Part shown: piece after piece, positions 1 to 8,459 of the stretch | Position numbering within the stretch: the first letter of the stretch is position 1 | Layout: each line of letters begins with the position of its first letter | NCBI RefSeq assembly: GCF_947503795.1 | Contig: NZ_CANNEZ010000003.1 | Location: 62,001 to 126,000 of the forward strand | Length of the DNA: 64,000 bases | Reading direction: 5' to 3' | DNA from: an uncultured Jannaschia sp. | GTDB lineage: Bacteria; Pseudomonadota; Alphaproteobacteria; Rhodobacterales; Rhodobacteraceae | Notes under the pieces: generated by a model | Database searches by the model: none | Told to the model about the DNA's origin: nothing | What the model saw: the letters and a program-made list of their open reading frames with translations, nothing else | Position numbers and translations under genes: made by a program

Positions 1-377
1 GCATGGGCGAGACCCTCGACCGCGAGGTCTTCGGTCCTGTCCTGCACGTCAAGCGCTACGCGGCGGGCAAGCTCGACGCCGTGTTGGACGAGATCGACGC
101 GACGGGCTACGGCCTGACCTTTGGGCTGCATTCGCGGATTGACGCGACCATCGCCCGGGTCACCGCCCGGATCGGCGCGGGCAATGTCTACGTCAACCGC
201 AACCAGATCGGGGCCATCGTCGGCAGCCAGCCCTTCGGCGGACGCGGTATGTCGGGGACGGGACCGAAGGCGGGCGGGCCGCTCTACCTGCAGCGCTTCG
301 TCGAGGAGCGGGTGGTGTCCACCGACACGACCGCCGCCGGCGGCAACGCATCGCTGATGGCGATGGAGGAGCAGTGA
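1..377 (+). CDS. putA: PutA C-terminus (proline/glutamate semialdehyde dehydrogenase), partial
   Basis: This is the 3' end of a gene that begins before the window; the reading frame is set by the codon starting at base 3 and stops at TGA 375-377. The visible 124 residues match the C-terminal part of the aldehyde dehydrogenase module of bifunctional PutA, which oxidises glutamate semialdehyde to glutamate with NAD after the proline dehydrogenase module. Diagnostic stretches are EVFGPVLHV near the start and GNVYVNRNQIGAIVGSQPFGG followed by GMSGTGPKAGGP, the conserved end of the PutA ALDH domain. The catalytic cysteine and the N-terminal flavin domain lie outside the window. The assignment to PutA rather than another aldehyde dehydrogenase rests on the VYVNRNQIGA...GTGPKAGGP wording, which is characteristic. 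Confidence 0.9.
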   Translation, partial: MGETLDREVFGPVLHVKRYAAGKLDAVLDEIDATGYGLTFGLHSRIDATIARVTARIGAGNVYVNRNQIGAIVGSQPFGGRGMSGTGPKAGGPLYLQRFVEERVVSTDTTAAGGNASLMAMEEQ

Positions 378-431
378 GGCGGCCGTCATACGGGCTCGGC
401 TTGCGCGATACGACCGCGATGCGGTCCGCGC

Positions 432-460
432 ATCGCCGGGCCGCCCCCCGGCCCGGCGAT
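432..460. terminator. Strong hairpin between convergent putA and livF
   Basis: ATCGCCGGGCC (432-442) is perfectly complementary to GGCCCGGCGAT (450-460) with a 7-nt loop. It lies 55 nt after the putA stop and on the other side faces the end of livF, so it could end or protect either transcript. There is no T-run on either side, so it may be a 3'-end protecting hairpin rather than a classic intrinsic terminator. No gene is seen in 378-640. Confidence 0.5.
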
Positions 461-640
461 CCCGTCGACGTCTTCACCCCGCTCGGGCGTCGTCCTGACC
501 TCGCGACCATAAAGCGCCCCGCTCGGATCCAGCATCGCCGCGCCGCGGCCCGCCGATGCGCTGCTGTCTGCTCCTGGTGATCGCGTGACTTGGCGATCCA
601 TGCCGCACATCTCGACACAGATCGCGATGGCGAGCCCATG

Positions 641-1327
641 TCACACCCCCAGCAACCGATCAGCCGTCGCCGCGTCCAGCGCGTCCAGCCCGCCCGTCCA
701 GACGTCGCGCCCGCGTTCGAGCACGACGGCGCGGTCGGCCACCTCGCGGAGTTCGACCAGCGACTTGTCGACGATCAGGATGGCGAGGCCCGTCTCGGAT
801 TTCAGCCGCCGGATCGCCGCCCGAATCTCGGTGCGCACGAGCGGGGCCAGCCCCTCGGTCGCTTCGTCGAGGATCAGGAGGCGCGGGTTCGTCGCCAGCG
901 CGCGCCCGATCGCCAGCATCTGCTGCTCGCCCCCCGAAAGCGTGCCCGCGACCTGTCCCATCCGGTCGCCCAGCCGTGGAAACAGACCGCGGATCGCTGC
1001 GACATCCCACGGGCCGGGCCGGGCCGCCGCGGCGAGGTTCTCGGCCACGGTCAGCGGCGCGAAGCAACGCCGTCCCTCGGGCACGAGGCCGATGCCCAGC
1101 CGGGCCGCGCGGTGCGATGGCAAGGTCGCGAGGTCGGTGCCGTCGAACACCATCGTTCCACCGGAGGGCATCATCCGACAGATCGCCCGGATCGTCGTCG
1201 TCTTGCCCATCCCGTTGCGGCCCATCAGCGCCACGACCTCGCCCGCGCCCACCTCGAGCGTCACGCCCGAAAGCGCTTGCGCCCCGCCATAGCCGGCGGT
1301 CAGGTCGCGGACGGACAGAAGGGTCAT
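641..1327 (-). CDS. livF: Branched-chain amino acid ABC transporter ATPase LivF
   Basis: Cytoplasmic ATPase that powers uptake of leucine, isoleucine, valine or related compounds through the LivHM channel. The 228-residue length is normal. Walker A is GRNGMGKT at residues 36-43, the ABC signature LSGGEQQ at 130-136, and Walker B LLILDEA at 150-156. LivF is distinguished from LivG by its shorter length and the GRNGMGKTT form. It is the last gene of the minus-strand liv operon and its ATG overlaps the livG stop by 4 nt (ATGA at 1324-1327), which implies translational coupling. One divergence is VDKSLVEL where the H-loop His (usually VEQ/VEH) is expected. This looks like a substitution that LivF proteins tolerate rather than decay. 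Confidence 0.93.
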   Translation of the reverse strand: MTLLSVRDLTAGYGGAQALSGVTLEVGAGEVVALMGRNGMGKTTTIRAICRMMPSGGTMVFDGTDLATLPSHRAARLGIGLVPEGRRCFAPLTVAENLAAAARPGPWDVAAIRGLFPRLGDRMGQVAGTLSGGEQQMLAIGRALATNPRLLILDEATEGLAPLVRTEIRAAIRRLKSETGLAILIVDKSLVELREVADRAVVLERGRDVWTGGLDALDAATADRLLGV

Positions 1328-2064
1328 GCGTCGGCCCCGAGATAGGCATCGCGCACGGCCCGGTCGGCGCGCACCTCCGCGACGGTCCCGGTGGCGATCA
1401 CGGCGCCCTCGACCATGACGGACACCCGGTCGGCCAGCGCGAAGACCGCATCCATGTCGTGCTCCACCAGCAGGATCGGCGCCTCGGCCCGGAGCCCGTC
1501 CAGAAGCCCTGTCAGCCGCCGCGTCCCCTCGCCGCCGAGACCCGCCATCGGTTCGTCCATGACGAAGGCGCGCGGGCCTTGGGCGAGCGCCATCGCGACC
1601 TCGAGTTGCCGCCGCTGGCCATGCGAGATGTCCGACACGCGGGCGTCGGGGCGGTCGAGACCCGCGCGTGCCAAGGCCGCCTCGGCCCTGTCACGGAGGA
1701 CCGCGTCTCCGCGCACTGCCCGCCAGAGCGCCGGCCTTGTGCCGCGCATCGCGGCGAGGAGGACGTTATCGCGCACACTGTCCTCGCCCGCGAGTGCCGA
1801 GACCTGGAACGTCCGCGCGATCCCGGCGCGGGCGCGCGCCTCGATCGACCACGCGGTCACGTCCGCGCCGTCCAGACGCACCGTCCCGGCATCCGGCGCG
1901 ATCTGGCCGCAGAGCTGCGCGATGAGGGTGGACTTGCCCGCGCCGTTCGGGCCGATCACGGCGTGGATCTCACCGGGGCGCAGGTCGAGCGACACATCCC
2001 GGCTGGCCACCAGCGCACCGAACCGCTTGGTCAGGCCGCGGGCCTCGAGCACCGGCTCAGCCAT
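1324..2064 (-). CDS. livG: Branched-chain amino acid ABC transporter ATPase LivG
   Basis: Second ATPase of the liv system, 246 residues. Walker A GPNGAGKST lies at residues 38-46, the Q-loop TFQ at 85-87, a signature of the form SHGQRRQ at 147-153, and Walker B AFVMDEP at 166-172, followed by a VEHDMD switch motif. The IGPNGAGKST and ISHGQRRQLEVAMAL wording is typical of LivG. The start overlaps the end of livM by 8 nt (2057-2064), and the stop overlaps the livF start by 4 nt. It should form a heterodimer with LivF beneath the LivHM permease. Confidence 0.93.
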   Translation of the reverse strand: MAEPVLEARGLTKRFGALVASRDVSLDLRPGEIHAVIGPNGAGKSTLIAQLCGQIAPDAGTVRLDGADVTAWSIEARARAGIARTFQVSALAGEDSVRDNVLLAAMRGTRPALWRAVRGDAVLRDRAEAALARAGLDRPDARVSDISHGQRRQLEVAMALAQGPRAFVMDEPMAGLGGEGTRRLTGLLDGLRAEAPILLVEHDMDAVFALADRVSVMVEGAVIATGTVAEVRADRAVRDAYLGADA

Positions 2065-3034
2065 GGGACCGCCCGGTCAGGCCGCCGATGATGCCGCCCC
2101 GGGCGAAAAGGACAACGGCCAGCAGGAGCAGGCCGAGGAAGACCTGCCAGTAGTCGGAGACGCCGCCCAGCCAGTGCTCCAGCGCCACGAAGAGCGCGGC
2201 CCCCGCCACCGGCCCGCAGAGCCGTGCGACGCCGCCGAGAATGACCAGCACGATCAGCTCGCCCGACATCTGCCACGCGAACATCGTCGGCGACACAAAG
2301 CGGTTGAGATCGGCGAAGAGCGCGCCCGCGAGGCCGGTGATCGCCCCGGAGATCACGAAGGCCGTCAGCCTGAGGCGCATCGGGTCGAGCCCGGCCGCGC
2401 GCACCCGCGCCTCGGATTGCCGCGCGGCGCCCAGCGCGAGGCCGAAGCCCGATGCGGTCAGCCGCGCGACGACCCAAAGCGCAAGGAGGAGCACCGCGAG
2501 GCAGAGGCCGAAGAACTGGATCGGGTCGAGCGTGTTCAGCCCCGGGAACCCGTTCCGGACATAGATCGAGAGGCCGTCCTCGCCTCCATATGCCGGCCAG
2601 GAGATCGCGAAATAGTAGAACATCTGCCCGAAGGCCAAGGTGATCATGATGAAATACACGCCCGAGGTCCGGAGCGTGACGAGGCCGATCAGCCAGGCGG
2701 CGAGGGCCGAGACCGACATGGCCACCAGCCAGATGACGGGCATCGAAGTGCTGCCCTCGAAGAGCACGGGCCAGGTCAGGATCGGATCGTAACTCTGGGC
2801 GTGGCTGGCAAGGATCCCCATCGCGTAGCCGCCGATCCCGAAGAACACCGCGTGCCCGAGGCTGACCAGCCCGCCGAGGCCCAGCGCGAGGTTCAGCCCA
2901 ACCGCCGCGAGCGCCAGGATCGCGACCCGCGTGGCCAGCGTCACGGTGAAGATCTCGCCCGTGACCCAGGCGATCCCGGCGATCGCCGCCAGCCCGCCGA
3001 GGAGGACCGCGTTCAGCACCCGCTCCGGTATCAT
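2057..3034 (-). CDS. livM: Branched-chain amino acid ABC permease LivM
   Basis: Polytopic inner-membrane permease, 325 residues, with about ten hydrophobic segments. The signature LGLGGLVSLGHAVFFGIGGYA near residues 50-70 is the LivM/LivH family motif, and RTSGVYFIMITLAFGQMFYY is the usual LivM cytoplasmic-loop region. It pairs with LivH to form the channel. The ATG at 3032-3034 overlaps the livH stop (ATGA). The first residues are hydrophobic as expected for a first membrane helix, which supports this start. Confidence 0.93.
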   Translation of the reverse strand: MIPERVLNAVLLGGLAAIAGIAWVTGEIFTVTLATRVAILALAAVGLNLALGLGGLVSLGHAVFFGIGGYAMGILASHAQSYDPILTWPVLFEGSTSMPVIWLVAMSVSALAAWLIGLVTLRTSGVYFIMITLAFGQMFYYFAISWPAYGGEDGLSIYVRNGFPGLNTLDPIQFFGLCLAVLLLALWVVARLTASGFGLALGAARQSEARVRAAGLDPMRLRLTAFVISGAITGLAGALFADLNRFVSPTMFAWQMSGELIVLVILGGVARLCGPVAGAALFVALEHWLGGVSDYWQVFLGLLLLAVVLFARGGIIGGLTGRSHG

Positions 3035-3942
3035 CCGAAAAGACCCCGTGGTCGCCAGAAGAGCACCGCCGCCATCAGCGCGTAGACCGCCATCGACGCG
3101 ACGGCCGACCCCGCCGAGGCCGCCGCCGATCCATCCATCACGAGGCGGAACGCGGCGGGGAGGAGCACGCCTCCCAGCGTGTCGGTCAGCCCCACCAGGA
3201 GCGCGCCGACCAACGCCCCCTCGATCGAGCCGATGCCTCCGATAACGATCACCACGAAGGCGAGGATCAGCACCGGCTCGCCCATGCCGACCTGCACCGA
3301 CTGGATCGCGCCCACCAGCGCCCCCGCCAAGCCCGCGAGCGCCGCGCCCAGCGCGAAGACCAGCGTGTAGAGCTTGCCGATATCGACGCCGAGGGCGGCG
3401 ATCATCTCGCGGTCGGCCTCACCCGCGCGGATGCGTATGCCCAGCCGTGTTCGCCGGATCAGCCAGAAGAGCGCGCCCGCCACCCCGAGGCCCACGGCAA
3501 TCAGGAAGAGGCGGTAGCGCGGGTAGTCGATCCCGCCCGGCAGGCGGATCGGTCCCGACAGCCATGCGGGCGTATCGAGATAGAGCGGGAAGGACCCGAA
3601 GGCCCAGCGCGTGCCCTCCGAGGAGATCAGGATCAGCGCGAAGGTCGCCAGCACCTGGTCGAGATGATCGCGGTCGTAGAGCCTGCGGATGACCACGAGC
3701 TCCACGATCGCCCCCGCCGCCGCGGCCGCCGCGAGCGCCGCCGCCAGCCCCAGCAGGAACGACCCCGTGGCACCCGCGACCAATGCGGCCGCGAAGGCCC
3801 CCACCATGTAGAGCGACCCATGCGCGAGATTGATGAGGCCCATCACCCCGAAGACCAGCGTCAGGCCCGCCGCCATCAGGAACAGCATGACGCCCAGTTG
3901 CAGGCCGTTGAGGACCTGCTCGACCAGAAGGATCGCGCTCAT
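3031..3942 (-). CDS. livH: Branched-chain amino acid ABC permease LivH
   Basis: Permease partner of LivM, 303 residues. The open frame extends further upstream, but that part is the antisense shadow of the LysE gene. The ATG at 3940-3942 overlaps the LysE-family stop as ATGA, and from it the protein starts MSAILLVEQVLNGLQLGVML, the normal LivH N-terminus (a helix beginning with QxxNGLxxG). The family motif GLINLAHGSLYMVGA follows at about residues 35-50. Near the C-terminus VIVIGGIGSIEGALVGAL is the conserved EAA-like loop of this permease class. Confidence 0.92.
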   Translation of the reverse strand: MSAILLVEQVLNGLQLGVMLFLMAAGLTLVFGVMGLINLAHGSLYMVGAFAAALVAGATGSFLLGLAAALAAAAAAGAIVELVVIRRLYDRDHLDQVLATFALILISSEGTRWAFGSFPLYLDTPAWLSGPIRLPGGIDYPRYRLFLIAVGLGVAGALFWLIRRTRLGIRIRAGEADREMIAALGVDIGKLYTLVFALGAALAGLAGALVGAIQSVQVGMGEPVLILAFVVIVIGGIGSIEGALVGALLVGLTDTLGGVLLPAAFRLVMDGSAAASAGSAVASMAVYALMAAVLFWRPRGLFG

Positions 3943-4556
3943 GACAGGCGGGCGGTCAGAAGCCGGAGGCCGAAGCCCGCGAACGCGAGCGCCGAAAGGG
4001 CCGCGATGCCGCGATGGGCCCGCCGGTAGGCTGCCATCGGCCCTGCGCGCGAGAAAAGCAGCGCGTAGCCGAGAAAGACCGCCGCGCTCTGGGCGCCGAC
4101 GGCGGCGACGACGATGCCCAATCCTACGGGCGATTGCCCGGGCGTCAGGATCACCGCGTAGAGCGCACCGAAGAAGAAGATTGCCTTGGGGTTCGTAAGA
4201 TGCAGCAACAGGCCCTTGCGGAACGACCCCCGCGCGGTCGCCGCGACCGGTGGCGGCCCGCCGCGCCATGCGGCACGCGCGGATCTGAAGGCCAGCCAGA
4301 AGAGATAGCCCGCCCCGGCGATGCGGATCGCCTCGACCGTCCAGCCGTGGCGCAGCATCAGCGCGGCGAGGCCCGCGGCCGCCGCGACCGACCAGATCAG
4401 CGAACCCGTGAGGACGCCCGCCGCCAGCCGCAGCCCTGCGCGCGCGCCCTGTCCCATCGAGGTGGCCGCGATGGCCAAGGTCGCGGGACCGGGTGAGGCC
4501 GACGCGATCAGTGCAACGCCGAGGATCATCGGCAGGCTCGTCAAGATATCCACCAA
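3939..4556 (-). CDS. LysE/RhtB-family amino acid exporter
   Basis: Small inner-membrane protein of 205 residues with six predicted hydrophobic segments. The N-terminal ASPGPATLAIAATSMGQGARAGL is the LysE/RhtB family signature, and HLTNPKAIFFFGALY near residue 125 is the second conserved motif. Members export lysine, arginine, threonine or homoserine lactones; the substrate here cannot be read from sequence. It lies inside the liv operon, upstream of and coupled to livH, between the binding-protein gene and the permeases. Import and efflux of related amino acids may therefore be co-expressed. The start at 4556 is the only ATG that gives the full first helix. Confidence 0.85.
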   Translation of the reverse strand: MVDILTSLPMILGVALIASASPGPATLAIAATSMGQGARAGLRLAAGVLTGSLIWSVAAAAGLAALMLRHGWTVEAIRIAGAGYLFWLAFRSARAAWRGGPPPVAATARGSFRKGLLLHLTNPKAIFFFGALYAVILTPGQSPVGLGIVVAAVGAQSAAVFLGYALLFSRAGPMAAYRRAHRGIAALSALAFAGFGLRLLTARLS

Positions 4557-4605
4557 TGCCCCCTCGGGCCGCTGGACGGGGCCCCAGCCCCGCCCGGTCG
4601 CATCG

Positions 4606-5739
4606 TCAGAACTGGCACTCGGTCGCGTAGACGTCGCCGTGATCCTCGAGGGCCACGCCGATGATGCGGTTGGTCAGCACGTCGCCCTCGCGCACCACCT
4701 CGCGGACATAGATGTCCTGGATCGGATGGTGGTTCGAGTTAAAGGCGAAATCGCCGCGCGTGCTGTCGAAATCGGCCATCTCAAGCGCCGCGCGGAACGC
4801 GTCGGGATCGTCGATGCTAGCCACATCCATCGCCGAGATCAGGAGCTTGCCCGTGTCATAGCCCTGGCTGGCATAGAGCGACGGCAGGCGTCCGTACTCG
4901 GCCTGGAACGCCTCGACGAAGGCGACGTTCGCGGCATTGTCGAGATCCTTGGACCATTGCGAGGTGTTCGCCACGCCCAGTGCCGCGTCGCCTACCGCCT
5001 GCAGGATGCCTTGGTCGAAGCTGAACGCGGGGCCGACGACCGGCAGGTCGATGCCGCTATCGGCATATTGCTTGAGAAAGCTGATCCCCATGCCGCCCGG
5101 CAGGAAGAAGAACACCGAATCCGCGCCCGACGCCCGGATCTGCGCCAGTTCGGACGCGTAATCCGCCTGTCCCAGCTCGGTGAAGAGCTCGCCCGCAAGC
5201 TCGCCCTCGTAGAAGCGCTTGAACCCGGTCAGCGCGTCCTGTCCCGCGGGATAGTTGGGCGCGAGGATGAATGTGTTGGCGTAGCCCGCGGAATTCGCAT
5301 GCGCGCCCGCCGCTTCGTGCAGGTTGTCGTTCTGCCACGCGACGTTGAAGTAGTTCTCGTGGCAGCCCCGCCCGGCGAGCGCCGACGGCCCGGCATTGGG
5401 CGACAGGTAGAACTTGCCCTGCGCCACCGCGCCCGGCACCACCGCCATCGCAAGGTTCGACCAGATGATCCCGGTCAGCACGTCGACCTCCTCGGACTGG
5501 ATCATCTTGTCCGAGAGTTGCACCGCGATGTCCGGCTTGCGCTGGTCGTCCTCGATCACGACCTCGATTTCCTTGCGGTCCTTGACGGCCAGCATGAACC
5601 CGTCGCGGACGTCGATCCCGAGACCCGCGCCGCCGCCCGACAGCGTGGTAATCATGCCGACCTTCACCGTGTTGTGCCCTTCTGCGATCGCGCCGCTCGC
5701 GATCAGTGCCGCGAGTGCCGCGGTCAGTATCGTCTTCAT
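4606..5739 (-). CDS. Liv-type periplasmic substrate-binding protein
   Basis: 377-residue secreted binding protein for the liv transporter. Residues 1-19 form a signal peptide (MKTILTAALAALIASGAIA), cut before EGHNTVK. The mature start VKVGMITTLSGGGAGLG is the Peripla_BP_6 (LivJ/LivK-like) motif. Two pairs of Cys are visible: GRGCHENYF in the middle, a typical disulfide position in this family, and ECQF at the C-terminus. It is separated from the LysE-like gene by about 50 nt and precedes the permeases, so it is the first transporter gene of the operon. The true ligand may be an amide or aromatic acid rather than a branched-chain amino acid, as is common for paralogues in this order. Confidence 0.88.
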   Translation of the reverse strand: MKTILTAALAALIASGAIAEGHNTVKVGMITTLSGGGAGLGIDVRDGFMLAVKDRKEIEVVIEDDQRKPDIAVQLSDKMIQSEEVDVLTGIIWSNLAMAVVPGAVAQGKFYLSPNAGPSALAGRGCHENYFNVAWQNDNLHEAAGAHANSAGYANTFILAPNYPAGQDALTGFKRFYEGELAGELFTELGQADYASELAQIRASGADSVFFFLPGGMGISFLKQYADSGIDLPVVGPAFSFDQGILQAVGDAALGVANTSQWSKDLDNAANVAFVEAFQAEYGRLPSLYASQGYDTGKLLISAMDVASIDDPDAFRAALEMADFDSTRGDFAFNSNHHPIQDIYVREVVREGDVLTNRIIGVALEDHGDVYATECQF

Positions 5740-5767
5740 GGTCCCTGTCCCCTGTCGTGTCGTCCGG

Positions 5768-6004
5768 TCAGAACGTGTTGAATGTGATCGTCGTGAAGGT
5801 CCGCTCGATTCCGTCGATATCCAGCAGGTTGTCGTTGATGAACCGCCCCGTATCCTCTCCCTCAGGGATGTAGAGCTTCATCAACAGGTCGAACTCGCCG
5901 CTGGTGGAGTAGAGCTCCGAGTGAATCTCCTTGAGAACGATCGCGTCGGCCACGGCATAGGTGGCGCCCGGTCGGCACCGGATCTGGACGAAGACGCAAT
6001 TCAT
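5768..6004 (-). CDS. Stand-alone Lrp/AsnC ligand-binding domain protein
   Basis: 78-residue protein made only of the AsnC/Lrp C-terminal RAM (regulation of amino acid metabolism) fold: an alpha/beta unit running from MNCVFVQIRCRPGATYAVAD through SGEFDLLMKLYIPEGEDTGRFI to IERTFTTITFNTF. The N-terminal helix-turn-helix of full Lrp regulators (about 60 residues) is absent, and a strong ribosome site (AGGGAGGG) before ATG 6002-6004 shows the gene is complete rather than truncated. Such proteins form rings that bind amino acids. Its place just upstream of the Liv binding-protein gene suggests an amino acid sensing role for this transport operon. How it would act without a DNA-binding domain is unknown. 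Confidence 0.85.
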   Translation of the reverse strand: MNCVFVQIRCRPGATYAVADAIVLKEIHSELYSTSGEFDLLMKLYIPEGEDTGRFINDNLLDIDGIERTFTTITFNTF

Positions 6005-6062
6005 GGACGACCCTCCCTGTCGGTAGCGATGACACCACCTCGGGCGCGCGATGGAAAGCGTT

Positions 6063-7466
6063 TCATGTCCGGGCGTATTTGTCTTCGTAGCGGATGATGT
6101 CGTCCTCGCCGAGATAGCTGCCGGTCTGGACCTCGATCAGGACCATGTCGACCTTGCCCGGGTTCTCCAGCCGATGCACCGCGCCGAGCGGGATGTAGAC
6201 CGACTGGTTCTCGCCCAGGAGCCGCACGTCCTCGTCGACGGTGACCCGCGCCGTACCCTCGACGACGATCCAGTGCTCGGACCGGTGGTGATGGCTCTGG
6301 AGGCTGAGGGAGGCGCCGGGTTTCACGACGATGCGCTTCACCTGGAAGCGGTCCCCCTGCACGAGGCTCTCGTACCAGCCCCAAGGCCGGTAATCGACGG
6401 GATGCTGCGCTGCCTGCGGCAGGCCCTCGGCCTTCAGCGCATCGACCGCGAGTTTGACGTCCTGCGCGCGTCCCCGGTCGGCGATGAGCACTGCGTCGCC
6501 CATCGACACCGCGACGATATTCGTCAGGCCCACGCCCACCAGAACCTGGCCCTTGCGTTCGGCCCGCAGAAGGCTGCCTTCGCAATCGATCGCAGTGACC
6601 GCGCCATGGGTCACCATGTCATCGCCATCGGCCCGCCAGATCGCCTGCCAGTCGCCCAGATCGGACCACGCGCCGTCGAACGGCACGACCGAGAGCGCGT
6701 CGGACTTCTCCATCACGGCGTGGTCGATCGAGATGTCACGCGCCCGCGCCCAGGCCGCCGGATCGAGGCGCAGAAACCCAAGATCCACCTCGGCCCCGGC
6801 CACGGCGTCGGCCACGGGGTCGGACAGGTCGGCGCAATGCGCGTCGAAGGCGGCGATCATCGTATCGGCCCGGAAGAGGAAGATGCCCGCGTTCCACAGA
6901 TACGTTCCCGCCGCCAGCATCTCGACGGCGCGTTCGGCGTCCGGCTTCTCGACGAAGCCCAACAGCGTCTGCGCCCCCGACGCCCCCGTCCCATCGAGCT
7001 CGAGATACCCGTAGCCCGTCTCGGGCCGGTCGGGGCGAATGCCGAAGGTGACGATGCGCCCGGCGCGCGCCGCGTCCAGCCCCTCGGCCACGGCGGCCCG
7101 GAACGCGGCGGCATCGGGGATCGCGTGATCCGACGGCAGGACCAGCATCACGGCCGCGGGATCGTCCCGCGCCAGAAGCCGGGCGGCGGCGAGGATCGCG
7201 GGGGCGGTGTTGCGCGGCGCGGGCTCGATCACGATGGCCTGTGGCGTGGTGTCGATCTCGTCGAGCTGCTCCTTGACCACGAAGCGGTAATCGTCGGCGG
7301 TCACGACGAGCGGTGCGGCATAGCCCTCGGAGGCGACCCGCTGCACCGAGGACTGGAACAGGGTCTCGCCGCCCAGAAGATCGGCGAACTGCTTCGGCCG
7401 CGACTTGCGCGACAGTGGCCAGAGCCGCGTGCCCGAGCCGCCGCAGAGGATGACGGGATGTATCAT
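6063..7466 (-). CDS. manC: Mannose-1-phosphate guanylyltransferase/mannose-6-phosphate isomerase
   Basis: Bifunctional sugar-nucleotide enzyme of about 467 residues making GDP-mannose for polysaccharide synthesis. The N-terminal nucleotidyltransferase domain starts with LCGGSGTRLWPLSRKSRPKQF at residues 7-27, the pyrophosphorylase signature. The C-terminal cupin domain carries PWGWYESL and the isomerase stretch LSLQSHHHRSEHW with metal-binding His residues. The ATG at 7464-7466 overlaps the stop of the SMP-30 gene (ATGA); a second ATG 6 nt upstream (7472) is also possible. The open frame continues further upstream but only as a shadow of SMP-30. GDP-mannose could feed the polysaccharide locus at 37.7-47.9 kb. 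Confidence 0.92.
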   Translation of the reverse strand: MIHPVILCGGSGTRLWPLSRKSRPKQFADLLGGETLFQSSVQRVASEGYAAPLVVTADDYRFVVKEQLDEIDTTPQAIVIEPAPRNTAPAILAAARLLARDDPAAVMLVLPSDHAIPDAAAFRAAVAEGLDAARAGRIVTFGIRPDRPETGYGYLELDGTGASGAQTLLGFVEKPDAERAVEMLAAGTYLWNAGIFLFRADTMIAAFDAHCADLSDPVADAVAGAEVDLGFLRLDPAAWARARDISIDHAVMEKSDALSVVPFDGAWSDLGDWQAIWRADGDDMVTHGAVTAIDCEGSLLRAERKGQVLVGVGLTNIVAVSMGDAVLIADRGRAQDVKLAVDALKAEGLPQAAQHPVDYRPWGWYESLVQGDRFQVKRIVVKPGASLSLQSHHHRSEHWIVVEGTARVTVDEDVRLLGENQSVYIPLGAVHRLENPGKVDMVLIEVQTGSYLGEDDIIRYEDKYART

Positions 7467-8353
7467 GGCCATTGCACCCCGCGACGGTTCAGCGCGATGG
7501 AATAGAGGCTGGTCGTACCTGTGATGTAGAGAACGTGCTTGGACCGGCCGCCGAAGCAGACGTTCGACACGGTCTCGGGCACGAGGATCTTGCCCATCAG
7601 GTCGCCGCCGGGCGACAGGCACCAGACGCCGTCCCCGGCCGAGGACCAGATATTGCCGTCCTCATCCAGCCGCAGCCCATCGGTGAAGCCCACGTCCACC
7701 TCGAAGAAATCCCGCCCCGCCAGGATGCCGGGCCCCGTGTCGTAGACGCGCAGGTGTCTGCGGTCGTCAGTGAAGATGCGGCCCGTATCGGCAACGTAGA
7801 GCAGGCTTTCGTCGGGCGAGAACGCGAGGCCATTGGGGCATTGCAGGTCATCGACCTTCACTTCGATCCCGCCCTGGGGATCGACGCGGTAGACGCGGCA
7901 GGGCATCTCTTGTTCGGCGCGGGCGCCCTCGTAATCCATGGCGATGCCGTAATGCGGATCGCTGAACCAGATCGCGCCGTCCGAGGCCACGATCACGTCG
8001 TTGGGCGAGTTGAGCCGGTGACCCTCGAACCCGTCTGCGATCACGGTGATCGTGCCGTCATGTTCGGTGCGCGTGACGCGGCGCGCGCCATGCTCGCAAC
8101 TGATCAGCCGCCCCTGCCGGTCGCGGGTATGGCCGTTCGCGAAGTTCGACGGCGCCCGAAAGGTGCTGATCCCCGTCTCGGGCGACCAGCGCAGGATGCG
8201 ATTGTCAGGGATGTCACTGAAGAGAAGGCAATCGGCATCACCGAACCAGACCGGCCCTTCCGTCCACGAAAATCCCGTGGCCAGCCGTTTGAGCGGCGCG
8301 TTGCCCAGGACGAAGCTGTCGAAGCGGCGGTCGTGGCTTGTCGCCCAGTCCAT
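7463..8353 (-). CDS. SMP-30/gluconolactonase family protein
   Basis: 296-residue six-bladed beta-propeller hydrolase. Conserved metal-site motifs are visible: EGPVWF near residue 30 (metal-binding Glu), NSPNDVIV in the middle (metal-binding Asn) and FTDGLRLDEDGNIW near the C-terminal third (metal-binding Asp). These support a calcium- or zinc-dependent lactonase such as gluconolactonase, with the exact sugar lactone unknown. The start ATG 8351-8353 is chosen over upstream frames because a strong AGGAGG lies 9 nt upstream and the extra N-terminal residues are low-complexity shadow. It is coupled to manC downstream and follows the peptide ABC operon after a 106-nt gap. Confidence 0.87.
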   Translation of the reverse strand: MDWATSHDRRFDSFVLGNAPLKRLATGFSWTEGPVWFGDADCLLFSDIPDNRILRWSPETGISTFRAPSNFANGHTRDRQGRLISCEHGARRVTRTEHDGTITVIADGFEGHRLNSPNDVIVASDGAIWFSDPHYGIAMDYEGARAEQEMPCRVYRVDPQGGIEVKVDDLQCPNGLAFSPDESLLYVADTGRIFTDDRRHLRVYDTGPGILAGRDFFEVDVGFTDGLRLDEDGNIWSSAGDGVWCLSPGGDLMGKILVPETVSNVCFGGRSKHVLYITGTTSLYSIALNRRGVQWP

Positions 8354-8425
8354 GGCGGTGTCCTCCTGTCGCGGTCGTCGGCGCATCTTGCAGGGGGCGG
8401 GAGCGAGGGGCCAGCCCCTCGCGCT

Positions 8426-8450
8426 CCCCGAGGTATTTGGGGCCAGAGGA
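8426..8450 (+). repeat. Dispersed intergenic motif, copy 1
   Basis: The string CCCCGAGGTATTTGGGGCCA followed by GAGGA lies in the gap between the peptide ABC operon and the SMP-30 gene. A close match in opposite orientation lies at 20855-20881. Just upstream (8410-8430) is an imperfect GC-rich inverted repeat, GGGAGCGAGGGGC against GCCCCTCGCGCTCCC. The shared core is GAGGTATTTssGGCCAGAGGA. Confidence 0.5.
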
Positions 8451-8459
8451 AAAGGGGTA

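Noticed and set aside
3031-4269. 412-residue version of LivH
   Set aside because: The first 109 residues are shadow of the LysE-like gene; ATG 3942 gives a proper LivH N-terminus and a 4-nt coupling.
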